A DNA stretch of 64,000 nucleotides. It comes from Bedellia somnulentella. Its lineage: Eukaryota; Arthropoda; Insecta; Lepidoptera; Bedelliidae. Location: positions 8,575,213 through 8,639,212 of the forward strand of contig OY755183.1 in NCBI GenBank assembly GCA_963576735.1, read 5' to 3'. Under the pieces are notes generated by a model. The model was not told the DNA's origin. It ran no database searches and saw only the letters and a list, made by a program, of their open reading frames with translations. The position numbers and the translations under genes are program-made. Below, one piece after another: positions 44,523 through 57,225 of this stretch (positions within the stretch are counted from its first letter, which is position 1; each line of letters begins with the position of its first letter).

Positions 44523-45262
44523 TAGGCATGTTCTAAAACGAATAATTCTTAATTAATTATTAATGTAGGTAGTTTTTAAATATTATTGATATCTAGATGG
44601 TCATTTGCTGTTATACTTAAGTAATCTTTTGATAAGTACAGTTTGTTAAATTGTTAAACTAGTTCCTGGTATTTTTTATAGTTCCTGGTATAACACAACG
44701 GTGTTTTTATTTTGTTACATATCTTCTTTATATGAAAATTAATGATATTTAAACTATTCGAGTTACTTAAAATGATGATCTTAAAAGTGATAAAACTAAG
44801 TTAATTTATTAAATAAATAGCATTTATAAGATTGTCTTCTTTTACTTTCATGTTATTAATAAATATTGCTGCAAGAAGTTAGTTCTATTTCTCATTATGT
44901 ATCAGTATTTACAATATAAAATTACACCGTCAGTAAACAAAATCAAGCACGTTTCGGTATTTTTTAGTAACCATTACATTATTTCTCTAATAGGTGACAG
45001 CGTTTCTTATTTTGCTCAGAACATTTTCTGAATTCGTTGTACTATATTCCAATTCGGTGACCCATTTTGTCAATTCGGTGCTTTCTCAATACGGTGATTA
45101 ACTTTTCACATAAACCACTTTACGAAAACTGGTGCCAATGCCATATTTATATTAAGTATACAATATACTTCAGACTTCATTATAAAATTACTTTATAAAA
45201 CCTTATTTCAATTTCAGCACCGAATTGAGAAAAACACGGGCCTTCCGTAGAAATGCCCGTGT

Positions 45263-46154
45263 ATATCGCCCACCCAAAGGTAACTATGACATCTTTGAAG
45301 CAGTGATAGAAGATGCTTTGGGGATGGCTTCCCGCAGCTCCAGAGACGTTGTAGTTTGTGGGGATTTCAATGTTGACTTGTTGGGTGAGGGTCTAGTAAA
45401 GGAGAGAATATTAACATTTTTTCAATCATTTAATCTTCTAAATGTATTTAATGAGCCAACCCGAATTACCTCGACCTCTGCAACATGTTTAGATAATATT
45501 TATTGCAATTGTGATTACTCCGGTCACTTCCTTTTTGATTGCATTACCTCAGACCACAAGGGTCAATTTATAAATTTAGAATTTACCATTGAAAAGAAAA
45601 AGTCAATAGTATGTAGACAGATAACTGAAAAAAAACTTAGCTTATTTGAAAATAATATTAGGTCTAGCATCAGCCCCCCAATGAGAAGCAGTGAATCATT
45701 AGAGAATTGTCTTTCTTTCATCAATGGGCTGAAAACAGAATTTAACAAAATCTTTAAAACTAAGGTAATACTGTGTAATACAAAATGCTCTTTTGCTGAA
45801 TGGGCCACCACTGGAATTAGAATAAGTAGAGATCACCTATATAACATTTATAGAGAAAAGTCCTATAACTTCAACCAAGATTTTATTATTTATGTCAGAA
45901 ATTATTCAAAAATTTTCAAAAAAGTTTGTGGTGAAGCTAAATCTAGATGCATTAAACATAAAATTAAGAATTCTTCTAACAAGAGTAAGACTGTCTGGAA
46001 AATAATTAACAGTGAAACTGGAAAACTAAAGTCCCCACATGATCTCAATTTATTATTAGATAATGAACTGATACAGTCAAGATCACAAATTGCTGACATT
46101 TTTGAAAATCATTTTATTAATACCCCTACTCAGACAACAGAGAAATTAAATTAA
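45263..46154 (+). pseudogene. LINE endonuclease C-terminal half and linker
   Basis: Continues from 41684 with YRPPKGNYDIFEAVIEDAL, then CGDFNVDLL and TSDHKG. These are the conserved GDFN and SDH catalytic blocks of the apurinic-type endonuclease. The linker to the reverse transcriptase follows and stops at 46154. The frame is open for about 295 codons. Confidence 0.85.
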
Positions 46155-46220
46155 TGTCCCCAAAAAGCTCTTGAGTTGTTGGAACGAAATGTTACCAAAA
46201 CAACAGCACAGTTTTCTTTC

Positions 46221-46283
46221 ATGTATGTTGACAGTAATGATATAATTAAAAAATTTAATTATATCATTACTATCAACATACAT
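46221..46283. repeat. 30-bp inverted duplication inside LINE ORF2
   Basis: ATGTATGTTGACAGTAATGA… at 46221-46250 is inverted at 46254-46283 with a single mismatch and a 3-base loop. The left arm encodes FMYVDSNDIIK, a normal stretch preceding the reverse transcriptase. The right arm encodes nothing conserved and replaces the expected sequence, breaking the frame. Confidence 0.9.
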
Positions 46284-46285
46284 AC

Positions 46286-47779
46286 ATTTAGCTTAAAAAA
46301 ACCGAAGACATAACCGGAATGTCAGTTTTCGTCATAAATATAATCGCTCCACATTTAACGATACTTTTTAATAAATGTATTGATATAGGAGAATTTCCAG
46401 ACTGCATGAAGTTAAGTAGGCTCATCCCACTCCATAAATCAGGAGATAGTCAGGACTTTACCAATTATAGGCCTATTTCTATTTTACCAGTTCTCAGTAA
46501 AGTTTTTGAGAAAATCATGTCCAACCAAATGCTTTCTTATTTCAACAAACATAATATATTCCATGACGAGCAATATGGTTTCACCAAAGGTAGGTCTACT
46601 GTAGATGCAGGAGTGTCACTAATGAAACATATTTTTAATTCATGGGAAAACTCCCGGGATGCGTTAGGTATATTCTGTGACCTCACAAAAGCTTTTGATT
46701 GTGTAAAAAAAGAGATAGCGTTGATTAAACTTAAATATTACGGTTTTGACGAGCAAGCACTGAAATTGATGGCATCATATCTTAATAAAAGAACTTTAAA
46801 GGTTGATATTAATGGAACCACGTCGGAAGGATCGGAAATAGAAATGGGCGTTCCTCAAGGTTCTATACTTGGCCCATTACTGTTTCTGATTTACATTAAT
46901 GATTTACCATTTATGGTACAAAAGTATTCTGAGATAGTTATGTTTGCAGATGACACATCTTTAATATTTAATGTAGCGAGATCCTCTACATCTCTTGACG
47001 ACGTAAATAAAGCTATCTCACTGGTATTGCATTGGTTTACTGTAAATAACCTGGTTCTAAATGCCAAAAAAACTAAATGTATTAAATTAACTTTACCGAA
47101 TGTTAGGCAAGTTGACGCCAATATTGTTATTGACAGTGAAAAAGTAGAATTAGTGAAAGAGACAAAATTCCTAGGGATAATAATCGATTCTAAGTTGCAA
47201 TGGGGACCCCATATACTAACACTTTCTAAAAGGCTGAGCTCAGCAGCGTATGCCGTGCGTAAGATTTGAGAAATAGCAGACGTAGAAACAGCTCGCATTG
47301 TGTATTTCAGTTATTTTCATAGTATTATGTCGTACGGTATTTTATTATGGGGTAAAGCGGCTGATGTTCATAAAGTTTTCGTCTTACAAAAGCGAGCTAT
47401 CCGATCTATTTACATGTTGAGGTCGAGGTATTCGTTGCGCGAAAAATTTAAAGATATTGGCATTTTAACTGTCCCTTGCCAATACATATTTGAGAATTTA
47501 ATGTATGCTAAAAAGAATATATGTCAATTTAGTAAAGTTAGTGATAGGCATACTGTTAACACTCGAAATAAGGACAAACATAACGTACCGAAGTGGAGAC
47601 TTAATAAAGTAAGTAACTCCTTTATGGGACTATCCCTCCAAATGTTCAACAAACTTCATTCTGACATGTTGGAATTGCCTGTGGCATCTTTTAAAAAGGC
47701 AATTAAAGCAATGCTTTTAAAGAAATCTTACTACAGTGTTCAAAATTTTTTAAACGACGAGGACCCAACGCGCACATGA
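46286..47779 (+). pseudogene. LINE reverse transcriptase, one in-frame stop
   Basis: Open from SLKKTEDITGM (about 46290) to 47266, then one TGA at 47267-47269, then open again in the same frame to 47779. Reverse transcriptase blocks visible: SRLIPLHKSGD, NYRPISILPVLSKVFEK, EQYGFTKGRST, CDLTKAFDCV, GVPQGSILGPLLFLIYINDLP, FADDTS (the catalytic pair), LVLNAKKTK and KFLGIIID. The C-terminal part has YGILLWG and LQKRAIRSI. The TGA follows VRKI, where related LINEs have arginine, so a CGA to TGA change is likely. Confidence 0.9.
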
Positions 47780-48149
47780 CCGTGTCCGTAAAGCTATAAA
47801 TCTTCCCTCGTTATTCCCAGGAATAATTGTCTGGTGAGGATTTTTCTTCTCACGTTATGTGATTGGTTTTTTGTGATGGACAATTTATTTTTATTATGTC
47901 AAACAAGCGTTTGGTTTTGTCGCATAGAAAATCTTTTATAAAGTAAAAACATGTTAATAAACTGAAATTGTACAAACCATGTTATGAAAAAATGTGAATG
48001 TAAAGAGTTTCTTTGTTGCTTCTTCTCTTTACGAACACCTTCCGAAGCAACGGACTAATGATAAATTTAAAAACATTTGACGTTCAAAAAATGTTAGTTT
48101 TTAACTTAATTTTGAAGAATAAACTTTTTGACTTTTTTTTTTTTGACTT

Positions 48150-48290
48150 TTATAAATTTTCTATATAAACTTTAACGCTCAATTTAAATCTTAAGGGAGA
48201 AATATTATTCCTTTCATTTACGAACATCACTTTAAATTGGTATCGTAAACTGACCACCAATTTTATACTTCTAAGTTCACAATTATTTGT
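48150..48290. other. no feature seen
   Basis: AT-rich sequence between the LINE tail and a SINE fragment; short frames look like chance. Confidence 0.5.
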
Positions 48291-48356
48291 CACCCGTTGG
48301 TCAGAGTACCCCTTTTGCCCTGGATAATGACCCAAGTATGATAGAGGGTAGGCCCT
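48291..48356 (-). repeat. SINE family A fragment, weak
   Basis: CACCCGTTGGTCAGAGTACCCCTTTTGCCCTGG…GATAGAGGGTAGGCCC matches the middle of family A with several changes. Confidence 0.45.
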
Positions 48357-48359
48357 TGA

Positions 48360-48505
48360 CTTACTTACTTATACTCACGCCCATTGTTCCCATTGGGGTA
48401 GGCAGAGACTATAGATCGCCACTTTGTACGATCCAGGCAAATCTCTCTTGCTTCTGTTACATTCATCATTCTTCTCATACATGCTCGCCTTCTCATATAG
48501 GCCCT
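48360..48505 (+). repeat. dispersed repeat family H copy
   Basis: ACTTATACTCACGCCCATTG…GGGGTAGGCAGAGACTATAG…CTTTGTACGATCC…CATTCATCATTCTTCTCATACATGCTCGCC. The best-preserved of three copies in the window. Confidence 0.55.
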
Positions 48506-50760
48506 TGACTTCATTGTAAAAACACATTTTCACAGCACTAAGTATACTATTAGGGTTTTCCTACGTTTTCCTTTACAGTTAAGCAGCGTTGATAAAAGAA
48601 CCATATGAATATACCATATGATTTCGTAAAAGATACAGGAGTGTTAGATCAATTTACAAGTCCCTCAGTCTCAACCAATTCACATTTAAGAAGTTGGTAT
48701 TCACACAGAGTTCTATTAAGATTGTTGTAAACTATACTTATCCGACTATATATTTTTTTAATAAATTCGCTGCGAAACCACTGTAAACTGTAACTAAATA
48801 AAAAGAAATGTTCACTACCTGCTTTAAAAGAAACATATGCTATCACACTTAATTTATCAGTATAGATAGAATATGTCAGTGCATTTTGTGAAAAAATAAA
48901 GCATTTTTGAATATGTGAGAAGGAGGAGAGGAATACTCGTTAAATATACATATGACGAAATTTCAACTTATATATTGACATAGAAATGAATGTTGTTTCT
49001 CTTGGTTACACTACAGCGTAAATTTCACCAAAACCAAAATAAGTGCATGAACATCCGATAACTCATTTAAATCTGAACTAAAATCAGAAGGTGGCAGTTA
49101 GCTTTAAAATTATGCCAGTAAAGTTATAGTTATAATTAATATAATACAAAAAAAAATTAGATACAATATTAGTAATATTAGTTGTAAGGAACTCTGAAAT
49201 GGCTACTCTACAAAGTATTTTATATAACCCATAAAAATTCTAATCACGTTTATACCGTGATGAGTTTGTTTAGATGATACACTATAAATATTCCTTTGCA
49301 TCTAAGTTTTGTAGGGCGCCTAATTTATGTGTTTATGACCGACTTCAAATAACGGGAAGGGGGAATTTCTTTGAAATCACATAGCTATACACATAATTAA
49401 GATTGGAGTGTCTGTTGGTAATTTAATAAATTACCGTTTTTAACTAAATGTATATGTCTATACATGATACTCCTACTTACACAAAACCAGAGTTTTATTT
49501 AACTTTTTGACTATTTATTTCTCGGTTCGGTTTGGTCAGCTCTGAAACGGCCGGAGCGATTAAGATGGCACTATTGCTGGCAGAAAGCTAGTGTAGTAGT
49601 AGTAGGCACCAATTTTTTATACTCTATATTACTGTGTAAAAACAGGGAGGGTGGTCTTCTTTCAGGATCGGTTTATTATTATGAGATAATTACTATACCT
49701 ATTATATTGAGAAAAGATTTTTTTGTATGTCTTTAATGAATGACTCCAAAGCTCTACAACCATTCAAACGATTAAAAAGGTTATGATTTAAAATAAAGTA
49801 GCTTTTGCCCGCGTGGACTATATTTTTTGCATCCGGTTTACATCCAAAATACTAAAACACTATCTTAACTTCTGTTTTTTTGTATTTATATTCCCGTGGG
49901 CGTTGTAATATAATACGAGTACTAAAAGCTGTGACTGACACATTTGCGCGGGCTTTTACTCCAGCAAAGTCTATGGGCCAATTTTGTCAATTTATAAATC
50001 GCTAACAATTTAACTAATCCAGTTATGGAAAATGTATGAGTTTTCGGTAAAATTTCAGATGGAGACCTTCAATTTGATACCTGAAACAAATTTTGTAGCT
50101 CTTCATCGCGACACAGGCTGGTTCACAAAATCCACCCTCTCTCGTTTAATATATAAGGATAATTAAAAACAAAAACAAACTCAATGCAACCTTCTGAAAA
50201 ACGTTGACTATTCATCATCATGCCAAATTTCATAAGTGGTGTATACTTTTTTATTTATTTATTTGGAAGACTTACAGCTAAATAATAATAATAATAAACC
50301 AGTTAAAAGTCTTCACCAATAGTCTACAAAAGTTAAAGAATAATAATTGAGCGCTTAACTTACATCTATGGTAAGTAAATGCTTAACTGTTGATGTGCTG
50401 GTGTTGAAGATATCTATGTCATTATGAACCAAATTGTACTCCCGACAAGCGCGTATTAAAAATGCATTTTTTGCATGCATGCAACTTATTGACGAAACCT
50501 TAGTTATTTGAAAAATAACACTGCCTGCTGGGGTGGTCTACTAGTAAAATATAAGCGTTATCTAATTTAATTTAACAGATAACATATATATAGATATTGA
50601 AATAATTCAAACATGTATTTTAACTATTAACATTAGATAATGATTACAAAGAATGTTCGACTGTGTGTTAGTCAGGTACTTAGATCGATGTTTATTATAA
50701 TTCTAATATATTTACAATAGTTTTAATATATTATATTTAATATCATAAAATTTCGGTTTA
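48506..50760. other. intergenic, no gene seen
   Basis: Short frames only. TTATGACCGACTTCAAATAACGGGAAGGGG near 49335 and AGATGGAGACCTTCAATTTGATACCTGA near 50060 look like edges of dispersed repeats. (TAA)n at 50284-50297. Nothing further supported. Confidence 0.5.
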
Positions 50761-50768
50761 CCTTATAT

Positions 50769-50780
50769 TGCGCATGCGCG
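50769..50780 (+). promoter_or_regulatory. NRF1 / Erect-wing type binding site
   Basis: TGCGCATGCGCG is a perfect match to the YGCGCAYGCGCR consensus of NRF1, whose insect homologue is Erect wing. Such sites normally sit just upstream of transcription starts. The surrounding 450 bases are richer in GC and CpG than the flanks, which supports a promoter. Confidence 0.6.
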
Positions 50781-50839
50781 AATATTTACGTATTGATGAA
50801 TTACGTTGGTGACAATAATAAGGGTTAAACAGCTGTGTT

Positions 50840-51204
50840 TTACTGGGTACCAACAACCCTTTGTCTGACCGGACGATACAGTTTTACTCGTATCCCAATA
50901 GTGAGACATTGAGTGAGACATCTGCTAGCGGTTGTCAGCCAGCCAAGCCAACTAATCCAACCAAAGAAAAGAAGTCAGTTCAGTACACATTGAACCTCTG
51001 TGGACACAACAGTCGCGCTACTGGCTGGCATGCTTTTAGAGTCGCTCGCGATCGTTGAATGAAAACTAAAGACGTTCTTTTTTAAATTTGAAAGTATTAA
51101 GTGCATTTTAGTACTTTATTTGTGCACGTTTTATTAGTTGATTTTGTGACTATAAATATAAAAGTTTAATGTGAACAAAGTTTTAGTTTTTATTTAAAAA
51201 ACAG
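50840..51204 (+). promoter_or_regulatory. candidate untranslated first exon
   Basis: A GC-richer island after the NRF1-type site. It ends at a good splice donor, AAAACAG|GTAAGA at 51204/51205. Initiator-like TCAGTC and TCAGTT motifs occur at 50930-51015. The only open frame (50861-51058, no ATG at its start) looks like chance, so the exon would be non-coding. The gene would continue rightward; no coding exon is visible before the window ends. Confidence 0.3.
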
Positions 51205-51205
51205 G

Positions 51206-54200
51206 TAAGATTTAATAAGTTTATTGAAGTTGTTATAGTTAATTATATTTTTTCTAATAATTACTCTTCAATTTAAAAATTTTGTTAATTATTAGGTGTC
51301 TTTTCGTTTTTCACTGACTCGGTTTTTTCAAACATTGTTATGTTTTATACTTTTTAAAAATAATGTTATCATAATGTATAGCGTAAAGATTGACAGTGCA
51401 TGATAATTTGGTTATTACTACTAACGCCAAAATATTTCGATTCTTCCTGGATAGATTTAAAGCTGTACATTCGTTTTATTTTCGTGTGTTAACATTAAAG
51501 TACAATAATGAATAATTTTTTTACTTATTTTAAAAACTAAATGTAAAAAGCAATCAGCTTTAAAATGTTGCAAATGTGTGAGATATCTAACATTTAAACA
51601 TTTTAAAAATCATATAATCTCCTTTTTTCATACAATAGAAAACTAGATCGTGTTTTCTCTCTTCAGCTGAGCATGTAACAATAATAACCAACACTATAAC
51701 TTTCTCATAATGCTTCTGTAAATATGATTTGACATTTTTATCTATCTGAGGTGTCACGCATGTTTCTCTTAGGGATAGACAGATCATATAACTTAACATT
51801 TCTGATGGTGTTACTATTATTTGTATAAAGGAATAGGCCGAGGCTATTTTCACAGAAATATTGATATAAGTATTGGTTTACGGACCTGGTTTCTTGATCT
51901 TTTGAGCCAACCGAAAATCTATGTTAACTTTCGAACGACTCAAATATTTACTAAAAAAATTAAACTAAGCACAATTAGGAACAAAACTAAGAAGCTTTAT
52001 GTTCAGGAGTATTAAATTGAATTTTTACTGTACAGTAAACGGTTTCTTTTTGACACTTTTTGTTTTGCAACATAAGCTAAAGTATTCCAGTAATTTTCGG
52101 TTTTTGCTTGCGCAACTACAACAGCTCGCAAAAAATAACATTATTTTATCCCACATTGGAGACAATTAAATAAAAGCGAGAATACTGAATAAAATACTAT
52201 AAAAAATCCATAAATTTCATATCCATTCGTCCATCCACGTCAATCTTCGGTGTCAATAGCCAAACATTGGCGGAAACGTCAACTAAACATTCACAGCTGA
52301 TCTTCCCACCAAAAGAAGATTCTTATATTTTTTTCGGTCGAATCAGCCGCGGCGAAAGAAATACCCTAATAATTGAATTTAAAAAAAGTAAAAGAGCCCA
52401 ATACCTGGTTTTGTGTATCTGTAATTAAGAAAAAACACTTACCTTAGAAAATTATATATTAAAATGAACAAATAAAATAAAAAAATAAGTTTCTTTATTA
52501 GGTATTTATAAAACAATTTATTTTTTATAGTAAGCAATAAATAAAAAAATCTGAGGAGTAGTACAGTACATACAATACGTAATAACTTTTTTTTTCTTAT
52601 TAATTTGCTTGTATATGAGTTAGATAAGATCTGCTTACAAATTTGTCTCCTAACAATACACTTTCCGAACTTAATATATAAGTATAATAGAACCTAATTG
52701 TATGTTGAGAAGATCAAATCCGCACGCTCGACCTAACTAATGGATTAATAAATATCCATTGCATTCTTGGTTAACTATAGTTTTGTATGTAATAGTTTGT
52801 GTTCTTGTCAATTAGAAATCCCTATTGTCTTACTTTGGGGCCTAACTCGATTCACATACTATGGACGTATTTATTTATATCCTCATTTTGACATATGAAG
52901 TAATTGCTTACAATACCTAGCTACTGAATAGGTTATTAAGTTCATGTAATGTTTTTACTCACCTCATTTAACAAAGAAATGAGTAGCAATTGTAACAATA
53001 TAATATAATTAAAATACGCAGTGAATAGATTGATGACAGACTGCGTCACTATTCAATTTATTCGTCGATCTATTTGTAAATAAGTCGCTTTCATTTTATA
53101 ATGAATACAGTTTTATAATATAGCACACATAAACATAGTTTCCGCGTTGCCCTAGGACTCACGAGTCACGTTGTTTATTTTTAAACCTGTATAAAATAAG
53201 CAAATTAAATGCTTTAAATTAATCGTTTACACGCTTGCCTACAAATGTATTGACTATTTGCAATTCTATTCACTCACGACCATAAACCAAAAATCCAAAA
53301 GATAGAACTTAGAAGATGTCGCTCAGACTCAGACATTTGGAAATTTAAATGGGCACAGATGGCGAAATCAAGTTAAAGATCAATCTTATTGTTCACTGAA
53401 CTCTTAAAAAAAAATGATTCACGTTTTATAGTACGTCAGTCTTTCTAAACCTTCACGGGCGCAATCACAAGGTAGAGAAAGATATGTTTTCTAACTTTCC
53501 TATGTAAGAAAATAATTGAACTACAACTAAACCATGCATGAAAATTAGCTTGCAATTGACGTGTTGGTTATCAGATTTTAAATTCAAACTTTGAAATAAA
53601 CATGACATCATTTCTGATGAAACCCTTTATTTTTTAATTTGGCTTTCTATTCTATTCATTTATTCTTTTGACAATATTTTCTGGAACCGATTGTATCGAA
53701 TTTTGGTACGTACATTGAGTTAAGGTTATTATGTTCATCAATCATTGTTACCACTGTAAATGATAGAATCCTACATTCGAAATAGTATAGGATTAATAAG
53801 TAAGTTCAACATCTCGAATACAACAGCTGAAATAAGCGTCCTAAAAAGTTTAAATCCAGGATTACCTTTTAATTTCTAAAATAAACCTTTACCGAACAGG
53901 TCAATAATTCTGGATTTAAACTTTTAACTATCAGTTAATGTCCAAACCTAAAAAAAACTGTTTATATTTTTGTGGTAGTAATTTAGATATGTATTATATT
54001 ACTTCGAGGTAGGTATAGAGCGAGAAGATAGTTTCACTGCTCCCGTTAAAAATCCATGAAATATTTAACCGGTAGTTTTGGAATGTAGACTACCAGAGTT
54101 TATAAAAACTATTATTTATGTTTCAACTTTTTTTTACCTAAGGACTAAGAAATTACTTAGCCCTGAAACCCATATCACGGGAGTTGGTTTAGCAGTCAAA

Positions 54201-54685
54201 TGAGGGCTATTTTGTTAATGTTTTTGCTTATAAGTTGTATATAATCAAAGCAGGAGTTGAAAATGGGAAATATCTCTGAACAGCCACGTTTTACCAAGGT
54301 TAAAAAAACCACGTGCTAAATAATTACTTTAAATAAATGAAAATAATAACTGTAATAAGTATGCAAAGTTAATTATACAAGTGTCGTTTATAAAAAATAG
54401 TGTCTTTTTCCTATTTTTATTAATAATAACAGAATGTTTAATTAAGTTATTACTATAATTCAATTGTCAGCTTGACGTATAATTAACATTTTCCAAAAGA
54501 AAACATGCGTGTATCGGGAATATCTAATCTATAGGAAAGGAGAAACGGACACCCCTTAAAAATATAGTTATGACAAAAGGTTTTAAAAAGGAATCCCTCT
54601 CATTTGATGAGTGAGCGTTATAAAACCCTTTCAGTTTGTGATGTACAGTACGGTATTTTTAGTACGGTTTGTTATAATATCAACT
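51206..54685. other. non-coding stretch, no gene seen
   Basis: No frame above background. AAAAGTTTAAATCCAG at 53844-53859 is exactly inverted at 53910-53925. Fewer recognisable repeats than 1-48 kb. Would be intronic if the 50.8-51.2 kb first exon is real. Confidence 0.5.
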
Positions 54686-54689
54686 ACTA

Positions 54690-54785
54690 CCGTAATAGTA
54701 GCCAGGACCAACTTTTAGTGCCCTCCCAAGCACGGAATATAGATAAAAACGGTTAAGCCTCTAATATCCTTGAACCACTTGAATT
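54690..54785 (-). repeat. tRNA-derived SINE family G fragment
   Basis: CCGTAATAGTAGCCAGGACC…CCTCCCAAGCACGGAATATAG corresponds to the 3' body of the copy at 30030-30244. Confidence 0.55.
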
Positions 54786-54789
54786 GAAT

Positions 54790-57225
54790 TGTTCACATAA
54801 ACTGATCGAATCAATGGTTTTTACCTGCGTCCATAGCAGTTAGAAATAGTAGAAATAGGATTTCACTAATTAAAAAGAATATTTTATAATAATCCTGTAG
54901 AATTAAGACACTAACTTACCGAGCATAGCCTATGCTTGTAGACTCAGTATTGTATGTATATACAGGCCTATATACAAATAGGCCTGTATTTCTTGCTGAT
55001 AGTAACTCTAGGTCTAGCGTCAAAACCGTCAAGCCAGTAGAGTGGAAACAATGTAAATTACAATATGACTAATGACTCAGTTGTCGGTATTACAATTGCG
55101 TAAATAAAGACTTGTATATACAATGTTCTATTCTACGATGGTTAATGCAACTTTTGTTAATTGGACTATGTATGACAAATGATAGGGTGTTTATCTATTC
55201 GCGTGCTTCTATTGCCAATACACTAAATTCTAGTAGGCTAATTATGTGTTGCTTCAATCCGCAACAATGTAAGAGGCCTTACAAATATTTTTTCAATATG
55301 TTGAATGCCTTATGAGGTAGGCGGGCGGAGTATTAAAATCATAACGATAATTCACACTGTGTTTTTTTACAAATTTATTTAGAATGAGTTGTTGCTTCGA
55401 TAGCTTGATGGGCAGAGCATTGCCTAAGTTGCCGATAGGTATTGTGTTTTAATATGAAATTGTGCCTTCACTAATTTGTCTTTTCTGTGTGTGTGTAGTT
55501 CATTTTCAATTATGTTTAAGTTGGTCATTCATTCACAGTGCATTCGTATAAAACGTGGATACAACAAGGTTTTTTTACTGACATATTGGATTATGTTTTG
55601 TTAAGTAAGTTTAAGGGAAGATCGTACCTAGTGCTGAATATTGTGGTAATGGTATCGGGAATGGTAACGTAGTATTAACTGAATCTATATCGACGCTTAA
55701 GTATTGGATCTAAACGCGCCTGAGTATGATAAGAGTTTCGCTTGAGAATGCAACCTGACAGATTTATTATTTACAAAAATAAAAACAGCGAAGCAAACAA
55801 AGATTGTAATCTCATTTTAGCTTTTATAGCGTAAAATATTTTAAAGGAGTTATTTTTATAGTGTTTTTATTTAAAATACCCAAAAGATATGGAAAAGACT
55901 AAAAAACATAAGGAAAAATAAACTACCCAAACAATGTCTAATACCATAAAAGAACGCAACTGTACGTAAGTAGTTTAAAACGGCGACTAAGTAAATAATA
56001 TTTTATCAAAATATTTGTTACTATTAAATTTTAATATTTTATCGGATATAATTAATGATAAAAACAATCCAAAAAAATGCAAATGTTATAGCTAATCATT
56101 TTCTATTATCATTGTAATATTCGTAATGCATTGCCTTGACTTTGACTGCATACAGTTTTTAGATATGGCTATTTTTTTCATGTTCAATGATAATGGTATA
56201 ACTAATATTATACTAGGATAAAATTAAGTTTTAGATAGCATCCTTAAATGTAAATTTAATTGACACATAAATAACATATCAAAATATTTTAATAAAATAT
56301 ATTTCCCGTTTGATAAATCATATTTAAATACAGGCATTTAATTAAAAAACCGCCTTTATTTCCTGCTAAACTTTAGACCTAAGTAAAAAAACCAAGATCT
56401 TGAACACATGATTCATATTTTGAGATCCTAAGTGACTGACCTGCTATTCGCAAAAAAAACAATAGTGAATAACTGGCTCAAAACACGGTTGGAATAAACA
56501 GGTTCCGTTTAATTTGTAAGCGGATCTGTAAAGTAATTGTATTTGCTTGAGACTGAAACTTTGTTGTGAGATAAATCCCAACCAAATTTCAGTAAGGCTA
56601 TATATACCCTGATTGTTCTAGACAAATATCAAATTTGACTATTGTTCAACATTAAATTGAATGCAGGCTCACGGTGCCTATTCTGGTTTACGGGTTTTTA
56701 TAATTTGTTTAAATTGATTGATTACAGTATTTAGGCAGACCTATTACTGAATAGCGTAGTAAAAAAACACTGTTTATAGTAGTGCTTTAGAAGAAACACT
56801 ATAATTTAGTAGGACTGTAGCCGTAGCATATAGCATGTAAAAGTGAGACAAATCTCTCATCAGGACTTTCAATTGTAAGTTGGTATGATGATTTTCACGT
56901 GTTTTCACACCAATTTGTAGTTTCTATGCGCGACGAATTTGATTACACAAATGTTACGCTACAGGTTTCGGTTACAAAAGCAATATATTTAAAAAGATAT
57001 ACATTATTTACACATATTAAATCGAGATGAAATAACCAGCAATGCAAACAAAAAATAACCGTACCATAAATAGATTGCAAAAAACAAAACGTCAATGGTC
57101 TGCTGAATGGCAAAACAAATTTTGTTTGCTAAGTTGCGAGCTAGTAAGCAATCACTTCTAAATATATTCAACAACATGAGTATAAAACTCCCCGACCTGG
57201 TTTTGCCATTTTTTTTTGCAAATAG
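54790..57225. other. non-coding stretch, no gene seen
   Basis: AT-rich. The palindrome AGGCCTGTAT near 54962-54988 appears twice in opposite orientation (TACAGGCCTATATACAAATAGGCCTGTA). No gene supported. Confidence 0.5.

Larger units (their letters stand above)
41685..45258 (+). mobile_element. DNA transposon inserted in the LINE endonuclease
   Basis: The ends are inverted GGGCATTTCTACGG (14 bp, perfect), flanked by a 4-bp duplication GTGT (41681-41684 and 45259-45262). Subterminal copies of CACCGAATTG / CAATTCGGTG recur in both arms (near 42060, 42420-42480, 45050-45090 and 45215-45232). The right arm contains a decayed transposase. A second LINE (42763-44060) sits inside. Own length about 2.3 kb. 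Superfamily not assigned; 4-bp duplications occur in Sola, Ginger and others. Confidence 0.75.
41130..48149 (+). mobile_element. LINE (CR1/Jockey group), interrupted
   Basis: A nearly complete + strand LINE in two parts, 41130-41684 and 45259-48149. Left to right it shows a possible end of ORF1, the apurinic-type endonuclease, the reverse transcriptase and C-terminal domain, then a 3' UTR ending in TTTGAC-type repeats at 48121-48149. A DNA transposon separates the endonuclease after ILCV and before YRPPKG. Removal of that insert and one GTGT copy restores the endonuclease frame. The LINE also has one inverted duplication and one in-frame TGA, so it is inactive. Clade is by recognition only. 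Confidence 0.8.

Noticed and set aside
50861..51058. 65-codon frame in the promoter-like island
   Set aside because: It has no ATG at its start, low complexity Ser/Thr/Pro content and no family resemblance; the region is better read as an untranslated exon.
55385..55450. tRNA-like stretch TAGCTTGATGGGCAGAGC
   Set aside because: An A-box-like phrase is present but no B box follows at the right distance and no cloverleaf can be drawn.
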